Made by a program: the position numbers and the translations under genes
Shown here: piece after piece, positions 9,086-17,353 of the stretch
Position numbering within the stretch: the stretch's first letter is position 1
Layout: the number at the start of each line of letters is the position of its first letter
NCBI GenBank assembly: GCA_902600245.1
Contig: CACKIQ010000008.1
Coordinates: forward strand, 1-35,810
Length of the DNA: 35,810 nucleotides
Reading direction: 5' to 3'
From: an uncultured Pelagibacteraceae bacterium
Lineage (GTDB): Bacteria; Pseudomonadota; Alphaproteobacteria; Pelagibacterales; Pelagibacteraceae
The notes under the pieces: generated by a model
Seen by the model: the letters and a program-made list of their open reading frames with translations, nothing else
Told to the model about the DNA's origin: nothing
Database searches by the model: none

Positions 9086-10540
9086 ATGACTGTTCAAATA
9101 ACTTATAAAAAGAACCCTAGTAAGAAAAATTCGCCAAATCTAGTTTTATTTACTGATGAAAAGTTTAACATTTTAAAGTTAAAAAAATATGTAAAAAGCC
9201 TAGAGTATTCTTATATTTTTGATCTATTAAAAACTAAAAATACAAAAAAACAAATAGTAACATTTGACATAAATTCTAAAAAAAAAATAATTTTAGTTGC
9301 TTTTAAAGAAAATCAAAAAAATTCAGATGCAGAAAATTTAGGTGCTAAGTTTTATGATTTGTTTAAGGACTTAAAACCTCATGATTACAACATTAATACT
9401 GATTCAGTAAATAATAAACATAAAAGTTTTATTGGATATTTTTTGCATGGAATAAAACTAAAGTCATATAAATTCGAGAAATATAAGACAAAAAAAAATA
9501 CACATAATATTTCTATTCTAGTATCTGGAAAACATCAGCTATCTTTGAAAGATAAGGTTAAATTTGAAGCAATTGAAAATGGAACTTTTTACACAAGAGA
9601 TTTAGTATCTGAACCAGGAAATATTTTGCATCCTGACGAATATGCTAAAAGATTAAATTCATTAAGGAGAGATGGATTAAAAATTAGTATTTATGATGAA
9701 AAAAAATTAAAAAAACTCGGAATGAATACACTTCTTGGAGTTGGCCAAGGAAGCGTAAGAGGATCTTATCTTGTTACAATGGAATGGAATGGATTAAAAG
9801 ATAAATCGAAACCTTTAGCATTTGTGGGTAAAGGAGTTTGTTTTGATACTGGAGGTATTTCTCTCAAACCAGCTAAATTCATGGAAGATATGACTTATGA
9901 TATGGCAGGTTCTGCAGTAGTGGTTGGATTAATGAAAAGTTTAGCTTTAAGAAAAGCAAAAGTAAATGCAGTGGGTGTAGTTGGACTTGTTGAAAATATG
10001 CCTGGTGGTAATGCACAAAGACCTGGAGATATAGTAAAGTCATATAGTGGAAAGACAGTTGAAATTTTAAATACTGATGCTGAAGGAAGATTGGTTTTAG
10101 CTGATGCTTTAACTTATACAGAGGAGAAGTTTAAACCAAAATTTATAGTAGACTTAGCAACTCTAACAGGAGCAATTATTGTTTCTCTAGGATCAGAGTA
10201 TGCCGGTCTATTTTCAAATAATGATAAATTATCAAAACAATTGATCCAAGCAGGTGAAAATGTAGAAGAGAAAGTTTGGAGAATGCCTTTAAATAAAAAT
10301 TTTGATAAATTAATCGACTCAAAAAATGCAGATATGCAAAATATTAATTATGTTGGCGGGGCAGGATCTACAACGGCTGCTCAATTTTTGCAAAGATTTA
10401 TTTTAAACAAAACACCTTGGGCGCATTTAGATATAGCTGGAATGGCTTTTTCAAAATATGGTGGAGCATTAAATTCAGGTGGTGCCACAGGTTATGGAGT
10501 AAGATTGTTAAATAAACTAATAGAGGACAATTATGAGTAA
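9086..10540 (+). CDS. pepA: Leucyl aminopeptidase (M17 family)
   Basis: Two-metal cytosolic aminopeptidase that releases N-terminal residues in peptide turnover. From the ATG at 9086 the protein is 484 aa, near the usual 480-500. An in-frame TTG at 9071 would add five residues but has no proper Shine-Dalgarno spacing, so I use the ATG. The C-terminal catalytic domain carries FVGKGVCFDTGGISLKPA (metal-binding Lys/Asp), then MAGSAVVVG, and the family signature NTDAEGRLVLADAL with its Asp/Glu ligands and Arg. It is divergent from the lpt operon and overlaps ndk by 8 bases. In many alphaproteobacteria holC lies between pepA and ndk; it is absent here. Confidence 0.95.
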   Translation: MTVQITYKKNPSKKNSPNLVLFTDEKFNILKLKKYVKSLEYSYIFDLLKTKNTKKQIVTFDINSKKKIILVAFKENQKNSDAENLGAKFYDLFKDLKPHDYNINTDSVNNKHKSFIGYFLHGIKLKSYKFEKYKTKKNTHNISILVSGKHQLSLKDKVKFEAIENGTFYTRDLVSEPGNILHPDEYAKRLNSLRRDGLKISIYDEKKLKKLGMNTLLGVGQGSVRGSYLVTMEWNGLKDKSKPLAFVGKGVCFDTGGISLKPAKFMEDMTYDMAGSAVVVGLMKSLALRKAKVNAVGVVGLVENMPGGNAQRPGDIVKSYSGKTVEILNTDAEGRLVLADALTYTEEKFKPKFIVDLATLTGAIIVSLGSEYAGLFSNNDKLSKQLIQAGENVEEKVWRMPLNKNFDKLIDSKNADMQNINYVGGAGSTTAAQFLQRFILNKTPWAHLDIAGMAFSKYGGALNSGGATGYGVRLLNKLIEDNYE

Positions 10541-10943
10541 TTTAGAACAGACTTTATCCATTATTAAACCTGATGCTGTCGAAAGAAATCTTGAGAATGA
10601 GATTAAAGAAATGTTTAAAAGTAAAGGGTTTTCAATATTAAAAGAAAAAAAAATTCAAATTGAAAAGTCAGAGGCAGAAAAGTTTTATAAAGTTCATGAG
10701 ACAAAACCATTTTATAATGATTTATGTGATTATTTATCATCAGGTCCAATTGTAGTTATGGTCCTTGAAAAGGAGAACGCAGTTTTGGGAAACAGAGAAT
10801 TAATGGGCGCAACAAATCCAAAAGATGCAGAAGAAGATACTATTCGAAAAAAATATGGAATTTCAATAGACAAAAATTCTGTCCATGGATCAGATAGTAT
10901 TGAAAATGCTAAAATTGAAATAGATTTTTTCTTTAAAGATTAA
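10533..10943 (+). CDS. ndk: Nucleoside diphosphate kinase
   Basis: Transfers gamma-phosphate from ATP to other NDPs/dNDPs through a phospho-histidine. The protein is 136 aa. The N-terminal TLSIIKPDAVERN is diagnostic. The active-site His is H118 in NSVHGSDS, which matches the family N-x-x-H-G-S-D signature. GATNPKDAEEDTIRKKYG supplies the conserved nucleotide-contact Thr and Arg. The start lies 8 bases inside pepA, so translation is probably coupled. Its 3' end overlaps the convergent purN by 11 bases. Confidence 0.97.
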   Translation: MSNLEQTLSIIKPDAVERNLENEIKEMFKSKGFSILKEKKIQIEKSEAEKFYKVHETKPFYNDLCDYLSSGPIVVMVLEKENAVLGNRELMGATNPKDAEEDTIRKKYGISIDKNSVHGSDSIENAKIEIDFFFKD

Positions 10944-11514
10944 AAACTTTTAATATAGCTTCTGGGTACAGTTTATGCTCTTGAACTAAAATTTTTTTAG
11001 CAAGAGAAAACTCTGTATCTTTTTTCGAAATTTTTACTTTCTTTTGTAGAATAATCTTTCCTGAGTCTAATCTAGCATTTACAAAATGAACAGTGCATCC
11101 TGAGTATTTTTCCTTATTATTTAATACTCTTTGGTGAGTATTTAATCCTTTATATTTAGGCAGTAAAGAGGGGTGTATATTTAATATTTTTCCTTTAAAT
11201 TTTTTTATAAAATTTCTTGACAAAATCTTCATAAATCCAGCTAGACAAATCATTTCAATATTATTTTTTTTTAAGACAGTAAGCAGCTTATTTTCACTTA
11301 ATTTTTTGTTTTTAAAATTTAAAATTTTTTTTTTAATTTTAAATTTTTTGGCATAATTTAAACCATTTGCCTTAGAGTTATTTGAAACAATAAAGTTAAT
11401 TGAAATAGGAGATAATTTAGTTTTAGAAAATTTAATTAAAGAATTTAAATTACTGCCTGTTCCTGAAATAAATACAGCTGTTCTAATTTTATTAATACCA
11501 GTTAATACAACCAT
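10933..11514 (-). CDS. purN: Phosphoribosylglycinamide formyltransferase (GART)
   Basis: Formylates GAR to FGAR with 10-formyl-THF, the third step of purine synthesis. The protein is 193 aa. The N-terminal phosphate-binding loop is AVFISGTGSNLNSLIK. The catalytic core is visible as NIHPSLLPKYKG (Asn, His), with the partner Asp in the GCTVHFVNARLDSGKII segment. The start lies 23 bases inside the 3' end of purM. No alternative start codon is available downstream before the conserved loop, so the long overlap is probably real. It is the second gene of a purM-purN operon and its 3' end overlaps ndk tail to tail. Confidence 0.95.
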   Translation of the reverse strand: MVVLTGINKIRTAVFISGTGSNLNSLIKFSKTKLSPISINFIVSNNSKANGLNYAKKFKIKKKILNFKNKKLSENKLLTVLKKNNIEMICLAGFMKILSRNFIKKFKGKILNIHPSLLPKYKGLNTHQRVLNNKEKYSGCTVHFVNARLDSGKIILQKKVKISKKDTEFSLAKKILVQEHKLYPEAILKVFNL

Positions 11515-12520
11515 TTAACTCAACTTTGTTTTTACCATTTAAAATTTTTCCAATAACATATGGTTTGTATTTGTTTGAAAAAAATTTACTTATTTTTTTT
11601 AAATTTTTACTTTCAACAATGAGACAAAAACCAACTCCACAATTAAAAGTTCTAAGCATTTCTTTATCAGAAATTCCATTATTTTTAAGCCAATTAAATA
11701 TTTTAGAAGTTTTAATTCTGTCTAAATTTATATGTGCAGACAGCTTATCAGGTATAATTCTTTTAATATTATCAGATAAACCTCCCCCAGTTATATTTGC
11801 ACAGCTATTGATTAAGTTATTATTTATCAAATTCATTATTTCTTTAACATATATTTTAGTTGGTTTTAGAAGCTCAGATTTTAAAAATTTATTTTTATTA
11901 ATATTTATTTTTTTTTGTTTTAATAAATATCTTACAAGAGAATACCCATTGGAATGTAAACCGCTAGAAGGAATTGCAACTATAAGATTATTTTTTTTTA
12001 TTTTATTTTTATTTAAAATTCTATCTTTACCTACAACTCCTACAGCAAAACCTGCGATATCAAATTTACCTTTTTCATATGTGCCTGGCATTTCAGCAGT
12101 TTCTCCACCAACAAGTTCACATTCTGACTGATTGCAGCCTTTGTTAATTCCTTTTATAATTGCTTTAAGTTTTTTAAGATCAATTTTGTTTATTGAAATA
12201 TAATCTAAAAAAAGTAAAGGTTTAGCTCCTTGAACAATTAAATCATTTACACTCATAGCAACCAAGTCAATTCCAATAGTGTCGAATTTATTTAAAGAAT
12301 TAGCAATTTCTATTTTAGTTCCCACACCATCTGTACAAGCAACGATTCTAGGTTGTTTAATATTACCTGGTATGTTTGTGATTGAGCCGAACCCTCCTAT
12401 ATTAGAGAACTTTTTTTTGCCTCTTTTATTTGCTGAAACTGTAGAAATGAAATCAACAAATTTGTCTGCAGCTTTAATATTAACTCCACTTTTTTTATAG
12501 GTAAATTTTTTTTTATTCAT
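11492..12520 (-). CDS. purM: Phosphoribosylformylglycinamidine cyclo-ligase (AIR synthetase)
   Basis: Converts FGAM to AIR with ATP, the fifth step of purine synthesis. The protein is 342 aa, normal length. It begins with YKKSGVNIKAADKFVDFI, as in PurM. Other family features are ACTDGVGTKIEIA, DLVAMSVNDLIVQGAKPL, the ATP-loop LVGGETAEMPG, and ITGGGLSDNIKRIIP followed by FNCGVGFCLIV. The pairing with purN is canonical. Its start codon is only 11 bases from the divergent DUF2066 gene, so at least one of the two promoters must lie inside the neighbour's coding sequence. Long antisense open frames across this gene are shadows. Confidence 0.96.
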   Translation of the reverse strand: MNKKKFTYKKSGVNIKAADKFVDFISTVSANKRGKKKFSNIGGFGSITNIPGNIKQPRIVACTDGVGTKIEIANSLNKFDTIGIDLVAMSVNDLIVQGAKPLLFLDYISINKIDLKKLKAIIKGINKGCNQSECELVGGETAEMPGTYEKGKFDIAGFAVGVVGKDRILNKNKIKKNNLIVAIPSSGLHSNGYSLVRYLLKQKKININKNKFLKSELLKPTKIYVKEIMNLINNNLINSCANITGGGLSDNIKRIIPDKLSAHINLDRIKTSKIFNWLKNNGISDKEMLRTFNCGVGFCLIVESKNLKKISKFFSNKYKPYVIGKILNGKNKVELNGCINWY

Positions 12521-12531
12521 TAATATGTTTT

Positions 12532-13620
12532 ATGAAATTTTTCTTTCTAATTTGTAATTTAAAGCTTTTATATAATTTTTTTTTATTTCTTGCTTTAATA
12601 AATATTTTCTTTTCCACAGGGAAAAGTTATGCAAAGATATTCTCTATAAATGATATTGAAATATCTACACCTTTTGAAATAAATTTTAATAAAAATGAAA
12701 TTATCGATGAAGGATTTGCAAAGGCATTTAATGAACTTATTTTGTCAATTGTCCAAAGTAAAGATCAGGTAAAATTAAAAAATACATCAATTAATCAAAT
12801 AAAAGGAATGATAGAAACTTTCTCAATTAAGGAAGAAAAGTTTATTGATGAAATTTATTATCTTGTCCTGAATGTTTCATTTAATAAAAAAAATATATTT
12901 GATTTATTAGAAACAAAAAATATTTTTCCATCTTTACCCGTGAAAAAAGATTTTTTATTCATCCCTGTACTTGTTGATCAAAATAAAAATCAAGTTTTAA
13001 TGTTCTCTGAGAATAAGTTATTTTCCAGTTGGAATTTAAATAATAAAAAATACAGTCTTTTAAATTATATTTTACCTACTGAAGATTTAGATGATTTTAG
13101 GTTGATAAAACAAAAAATTAATATTTTAGAAAATTATGACTTCAAAGAAATTATAAATAAATACAATATAAATGACCACATTATTATGATTGTGTTTAAG
13201 GATAATAATAAAATAAGAGTATTTAACAAAATTTTTTTTAATCAAAATAACAATTTGAAAAATTTAAATTATACTCAGGTAAATTTTGATGATGATGAAG
13301 AGTTATTTGAATTTATTGATAATTTAAAATTAGTATACGAAGATTTTTGGAAATCACAAAATCAAATTAATACTTCAGTAAAGTTATCTTTAAATATTTC
13401 TATTGATAATTCTAATAATATTAAAATTAACAAATTTGAAAAAATTTTATCTGATTTGGATTTAATATATAATTTTTCAATTTATAAGTTCGACAATCGA
13501 AATAATTTTTATAAGGTTATTTTTAATGGAACACCAGATAAGTTTTTAGAAGTTATGAGCAATCAAAATTATGATTTTGAAATTAAAAATAAAATTTGGG
13601 TTTTAAATGACAAATCTTAA
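12532..13620 (+). CDS. DUF2066-type exported protein
   Basis: Function unknown. The 362-aa protein begins with a long hydrophobic segment (about residues 2-34, ending near GKSYA), consistent with a signal peptide or an anchor. The region after it resembles the DUF2066 family, which in gammaproteobacteria is found close to hda. Visible traits are an N-terminal alpha/beta region (residues about 40-130, DEGFAKAFNELILSIV ... YLVLNVSFNKKNI) and a hydrophobic-charged remainder without catalytic motifs I recognise. It lies 11 bases from the divergent purM and overlaps hdaA by 14 bases, so the two are likely co-translated. Family placement rests on context plus weak sequence pattern; the location is probably periplasmic. 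Confidence 0.65.
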   Translation: MKFFFLICNLKLLYNFFLFLALINIFFSTGKSYAKIFSINDIEISTPFEINFNKNEIIDEGFAKAFNELILSIVQSKDQVKLKNTSINQIKGMIETFSIKEEKFIDEIYYLVLNVSFNKKNIFDLLETKNIFPSLPVKKDFLFIPVLVDQNKNQVLMFSENKLFSSWNLNNKKYSLLNYILPTEDLDDFRLIKQKINILENYDFKEIINKYNINDHIIMIVFKDNNKIRVFNKIFFNQNNNLKNLNYTQVNFDDDEELFEFIDNLKLVYEDFWKSQNQINTSVKLSLNISIDNSNNIKINKFEKILSDLDLIYNFSIYKFDNRNNFYKVIFNGTPDKFLEVMSNQNYDFEIKNKIWVLNDKS

Positions 13621-14269
13621 TCAGCAAATACTTAAATTTGATTATGATCAAAATTTTAAAGATCAGGATTTTTATGTTTCAAATAGCAACGAACACTCTT
13701 TTAGCCTTTTAAATAGTTGGCCAAAATGGGACAAAAATTTTATAAATTTAATTGGTGAAAAGTTTTCTGGAAAAAGTCACTTAATAAATATATTTTTAGA
13801 AAAGTATGGTGGAATTAAAATTAATGCAGAAGATATAAATAATGACTTTCTTCAACAAATTAAAATATATGAAAATATTATTGTTGAGGATTTAACTGAA
13901 AAAATAAATGAAAACTTTTTATTTACACTTATAAATATAATTGATCAAGATAATAAGTACTTAATAGTAACCTCAAAAATACCAATAGTTGACTTTAAAT
14001 TTAAATTGAATGATCTTAATTCAAGATCTATTAGTTTTATTTTGTCACAAATTGAAAAACCTGGTGATGATTTAATTTATGCACTAATATTAAAAAATCT
14101 TTCTGATCGTCAAATATCAATAGACCAAAAACTTATTGAATTCATAATTAAGAGAATTGATAGAACCTATGGCGAAATTTCTAATTTCATATATAAAATC
14201 GACGAAATTAGTTTAAAAAGAAAGAAACCAATCGATTTTAAAATTATAAAAGAAGCATTAGAGGTTTAA
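13607..14269 (+). CDS. hdaA: DnaA-related regulatory ATPase HdaA
   Basis: HdaA is a DnaA-like AAA+ protein without the DNA-binding domain. It stimulates hydrolysis of DnaA-ATP together with the sliding clamp and so limits re-initiation. The protein is 220 aa, normal for Hda. Residues 6-11 (QQILKF) match a beta-clamp-binding Q-x-x-L-x-F pattern at the expected N-terminal place. Walker A is GEKFSGKS (50-57), the Walker B-like strand is IIVEDL (91-96), and the sensor-1 strand is LIVTSK (119-124). The C-terminus carries the lid-like ISNFIYKIDEISLKRKKPI. It overlaps the DUF2066 gene by 14 bases, and the aspS start follows its stop with no gap. A truncated DnaA is the alternative, but size and motif fit Hda. 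Confidence 0.85.
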   Translation: MTNLNQQILKFDYDQNFKDQDFYVSNSNEHSFSLLNSWPKWDKNFINLIGEKFSGKSHLINIFLEKYGGIKINAEDINNDFLQQIKIYENIIVEDLTEKINENFLFTLINIIDQDNKYLIVTSKIPIVDFKFKLNDLNSRSISFILSQIEKPGDDLIYALILKNLSDRQISIDQKLIEFIIKRIDRTYGEISNFIYKIDEISLKRKKPIDFKIIKEALEV

Positions 14270-16054
14270 TTGAATAAATACAGAACACACAAGTGTAATG
14301 AGTTAAGAAAAGAGGATGTAGACAAAAAAATTTCTCTTTCAGGCTGGATAAATAAAAAAAGAGACCATGGCAATTTATTATTTATAGATCTAAGGGATAA
14401 TTATGGAATTACCCAATGTATAATTGATAAAGATAATAAACATTTTTCTGATTTAGAAAAAATGCAATTAGAGACTGTAATTAAAGTTGAGGGAAAAGTA
14501 GTTAATAGATCAAAAGAAACAATTAATTCTGAAATAGACACAGGTGAAATAGAGATTGTTATTGAGAAGCATGAAGTTTTAGGGACTTGTAAAGAACTGC
14601 CTATGCCAATCTTTAGTGATCAAGAATATGCAGAAGATATAAGATTAAAATATAGATTTTTAGACTTAAGAAGAAAAAAAATTCATGAAAATATTATTTT
14701 AAGATCTAAAGTTATTTCATACATCAGAAATGAAATGACTAAATTAGGTTTTTTAGAATTTCAAACACCAATTTTAACCTCATCTAGTCCAGAAGGTGCT
14801 AGAGATTTTTTAGTGCCTAGTCGTTTAAATCCTGGAAAATTTTATGCATTACCTCAAGCTCCTCAACAATTTAAACAATTAATAATGGTCTCAGGTTTTG
14901 ATAGATATTTTCAAATTGCACCTTGTTTTAGAGATGAAGATGCGAGAGCAGACAGAAGTCCTGGAGAGTTTTATCAATTAGATTTGGAAATGTCATTTGT
15001 AGAACAAGAGGATGTATTTAATGTTGTTGAAAAGTTAATGGTTAATACATTTAAAAATTTTTCTGTCAAAAAACTGATGTTTGATAAATTTCCAAAGATT
15101 TCATACAAGGAAGCAATGCTTAAATATGGTACTGACAAACCAGATTTAAGAAACCCGCTCATTGTAAATGATATAACTGAAATTTTTACAAGAGAAGATG
15201 TTTCATTTGAAATATTTAAAAAATTAGTAAAATCTGGATCTAAAGTAAGATGTATTATTACAAAAAATACTAAAGACAAGCCTAGAAGTTTTTTTGATAA
15301 TATTGATAAATGGTCTAAAGAGGTAGGTGCTTCTGGTTTAGCTTATTTTACTTTTGAAAAAAATAAAGATATTTCAGCAAAAGGCCCTATAGGAAAATTT
15401 TTTTCTCAAGATGCATTAGTAGAAATCATTAAAAAAACAAACTGTGAAATAGGGGATAGTATTTTCATGGCTTGTGGAAAACAATATGAATTAGAAAAAA
15501 TTACTGCACTAGCAAGAGATAAAATTGCAAAAGATTTAGATTTAATTGACGAAAATGTTTTCGCATTTTGCTGGATTGTAGACTATCCAATGTTTGAAAA
15601 AGATGAATTAACAAACAAGATTGTATTTAGTCACAATCCATTTTCAATGCCTCAAGGTGATTTAAGTGAAAAAGATTTTGAAAACCCATTAGATATACTT
15701 GCTTATCAATACGACATAGTTTGCAATGGTATAGAATTATCCTCAGGAGCTATTAGAAATCATAAACCAGAACTTATGTATAAACTTTTTTCGATTGCAG
15801 GATATGATAAAAATCAAGTAAATGAAAAATTTAGTGGTATGATTAATGCACTTAGTTACGGCGCACCTCCTCACGGAGGAATAGCACCTGGTATTGATAG
15901 AATTGTAATGTTACTAGCTAATGAGAAAAATATTAGAGAAGTTACTATGTTTCCAATGAACCAAAACGCACAAGATTTGATGATGAATGCACCATCTGAG
16001 GTAAATCCAGATCAATTGAAAGAATTAAATTTAGCATTAAAAACTAAAAAATAA
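14270..16054 (+). CDS. aspS: Aspartyl-tRNA synthetase
   Basis: Class IIb synthetase that charges tRNA-Asp. The protein is 594 aa, the bacterial type with a GAD insertion. It starts at TTG immediately after the hdaA stop. GAGG 5 bases upstream and the conserved N-terminus (YRTHKCNELR) support that start. The order is an OB-fold anticodon domain (1-110), motif 2 FRDEDARADR, the GAD insertion in the middle (about 290-410), and motif 3 GGIAPGIDRIVML. In the OB domain the loop reads RDHG (His33), a residue associated with non-discriminating AspRS that also charges tRNA-Asn for GatCAB transamidation (inference). The 3' end is 1 base from a convergent gene. Confidence 0.96.
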   Translation: MNKYRTHKCNELRKEDVDKKISLSGWINKKRDHGNLLFIDLRDNYGITQCIIDKDNKHFSDLEKMQLETVIKVEGKVVNRSKETINSEIDTGEIEIVIEKHEVLGTCKELPMPIFSDQEYAEDIRLKYRFLDLRRKKIHENIILRSKVISYIRNEMTKLGFLEFQTPILTSSSPEGARDFLVPSRLNPGKFYALPQAPQQFKQLIMVSGFDRYFQIAPCFRDEDARADRSPGEFYQLDLEMSFVEQEDVFNVVEKLMVNTFKNFSVKKLMFDKFPKISYKEAMLKYGTDKPDLRNPLIVNDITEIFTREDVSFEIFKKLVKSGSKVRCIITKNTKDKPRSFFDNIDKWSKEVGASGLAYFTFEKNKDISAKGPIGKFFSQDALVEIIKKTNCEIGDSIFMACGKQYELEKITALARDKIAKDLDLIDENVFAFCWIVDYPMFEKDELTNKIVFSHNPFSMPQGDLSEKDFENPLDILAYQYDIVCNGIELSSGAIRNHKPELMYKLFSIAGYDKNQVNEKFSGMINALSYGAPPHGGIAPGIDRIVMLLANEKNIREVTMFPMNQNAQDLMMNAPSEVNPDQLKELNLALKTKK

Positions 16055-16055
16055 T

Positions 16056-16880
16056 TTATTTTTTACCCTTTAAATTTATTTTTACATCTGAAAGATCAAC
16101 TAGATTTTTTTTATAATTATTTCTAACGAAACCTTTACTGGTAATATCTTTTACAATTTTCAACAATTGATTTTGATCCTCAGAGCTTTGATCTTCTGCA
16201 TTGATTGCATCATTTCCTCCAATAGCTGGAGTATGGGCTAGATCCTCTCTATTTTGATATGAAATAGCTAATTCTCTAAAAATATAATCCAAAATTGATG
16301 AGGCGCTTAAAATTCTATCATTACCATGGACTTTGCCAGACGGTTCAAATTTTGTGCCCACGAATGCACTTATAAACTCATCTAATGGAACTCCATATTG
16401 AAGTCCAAGAGAAACTGCAATTGCAAAATTATTCATTAAAGCTTTTACAAGCTCACCTTCTTTACTGGTATCAATGAATATTTCTCCAATTTTTCCATCC
16501 TCATATTCTCCTGTATGTAGGTAAACTTTGTGGTCACCGATAGTAGCTTTTTGAATATATCCTTTTCTTCTGTCAGGCATGCTAAATCTTTTACCTGATT
16601 TCTCGTTAGCAATGTTTATACTTTTTATTACACTTTCTTTATTTATTGGGCTTTTTTTATCTGTTTCGGCAACTACTTCTACTTTGTTGCTTTCTAAGAT
16701 TTTATTATTTTTAGGGTCTAAACTTTTTGTTTTTCTGTTATCAAGTTTGACGTCTAAAACCACAAATTTACCATCATCTCTTTTTTCTAAATTTTTTAAC
16801 TCTGCCTCATTAATATCATCTAAATAATGATTTACTTTAAAGGTACAGGTATAATAAGTTTCAACTAAATACTTTGCCAT
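16056..16880 (-). CDS. Stand-alone homologue of the C-terminal region of B12-dependent ribonucleotide reductase
   Basis: The 274-aa protein has residues about 103-215 that closely resemble the region after the catalytic barrel of class II ribonucleotide reductase Nrd[78 protein letters not shown]. The reductase catalytic domain is absent, and so is the Cys-rich zinc tail that usually ends NrdJ; the C-terminus is Lys-rich. The N-terminal 100 residues ([19 protein letters not shown]...) are not recognised. GAGG 4 bases before the ATG supports the start. The role is unknown; it may act as a nucleotide-sensing or protein-partner module. It is isolated between convergent aspS and the divergent complex I subunit, so context gives no pathway. 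Confidence 0.75.
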   Translation of the reverse strand: MAKYLVETYYTCTFKVNHYLDDINEAELKNLEKRDDGKFVVLDVKLDNRKTKSLDPKNNKILESNKVEVVAETDKKSPINKESVIKSINIANEKSGKRFSMPDRRKGYIQKATIGDHKVYLHTGEYEDGKIGEIFIDTSKEGELVKALMNNFAIAVSLGLQYGVPLDEFISAFVGTKFEPSGKVHGNDRILSASSILDYIFRELAISYQNREDLAHTPAIGGNDAINAEDQSSEDQNQLLKIVKDITSKGFVRNNYKKNLVDLSDVKINLKGKK

Positions 16881-16903
16881 TTGACCTCAATTTAAATTTT
16901 AAT

Positions 16904-16931
16904 TTGAATAATGAATCAATTAATTTATATA
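16904..16931 (+). promoter_or_regulatory. Weak promoter candidate for the NDUFA12-like gene
   Basis: In the 113-base divergent gap, TTGAAT (16904-16909) is followed after 16 bases by TATATA (16926-16931), or after 18 bases by TATACA (16928-16933). The expected leader is about 55 bases. The gap is almost entirely A/T, so this is a low-specificity match. Nothing else in 16881-16993 stood out: no hairpin, no tRNA. Confidence 0.3.
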
Positions 16932-16993
16932 CAAATTCATATTTTAGTCTAATTTAAATTTTACAATTTTTAATTGAATTAAAAAAAAATATT

Positions 16994-17353
16994 ATGTTGA
17001 CACTCTTAAAAAAAATTTTCACTTGGTGGAATCGAGACACTTTTGGAACAAGTCTAAAAACTATTTTTTTTGGAAAACTAGTTGGCACTGATGAGCTAGG
17101 TAATAAATACTATGAAAGTAAAAACGGAAAAAGATGGGTTATTTATTCAAACACAATTGATGCATCAAAAATTCCTGTTGAATGGTATTCTTGGATACAT
17201 TTTACACCCAATAAAATTGAGAAAAAACATATTTTAGAAAAATATGAGTGGCAAAAACCACATCAAGAAAATTTGACTGGGACTGACTCAGCATATTATC
17301 CAAATAAAAATCAAGATGGTATTAAAAAGAAATACTCAAGTTGGAAAGAATAA
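16994..17353 (+). CDS. NDUFA12 (B17.2)-like NADH:ubiquinone oxidoreductase subunit
   Basis: Accessory subunit of respiratory complex I, shared between alphaproteobacteria and mitochondria. The protein is 119 aa, typical of the bacterial form. Family features visible are WWNRDTFGTSLKTIFFGKLVGTDELGNKYYE and GKRWVIY, then the IPVEWYSWIH core, and the proline/Tyr-rich tail (HQENLTGTDSAYYP) ending in KYSSWKE. It is followed by an overlapping DUF2155 gene, the usual alphaproteobacterial pair. It is separated from the main nuo cluster, as is common. The start ATG lacks a clear Shine-Dalgarno sequence in the A-rich leader. Confidence 0.9.
   Translation: MLTLLKKIFTWWNRDTFGTSLKTIFFGKLVGTDELGNKYYESKNGKRWVIYSNTIDASKIPVEWYSWIHFTPNKIEKKHILEKYEWQKPHQENLTGTDSAYYPNKNQDGIKKKYSSWKE

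Noticed and set aside
11526..12131. Long plus-strand open frame (201 codons) with further frames at 12279-12500
   Set aside because: It lies wholly antisense to purM, whose motifs are clear. The predicted protein is Leu/Phe/Ile-rich low-complexity, as expected from the complement of an A-rich gene.
16881..16993. Possible small RNA or riboswitch in the 113-base gap
   Set aside because: The gap is almost pure A/T with no stable hairpin and no conserved motif that I recognise.
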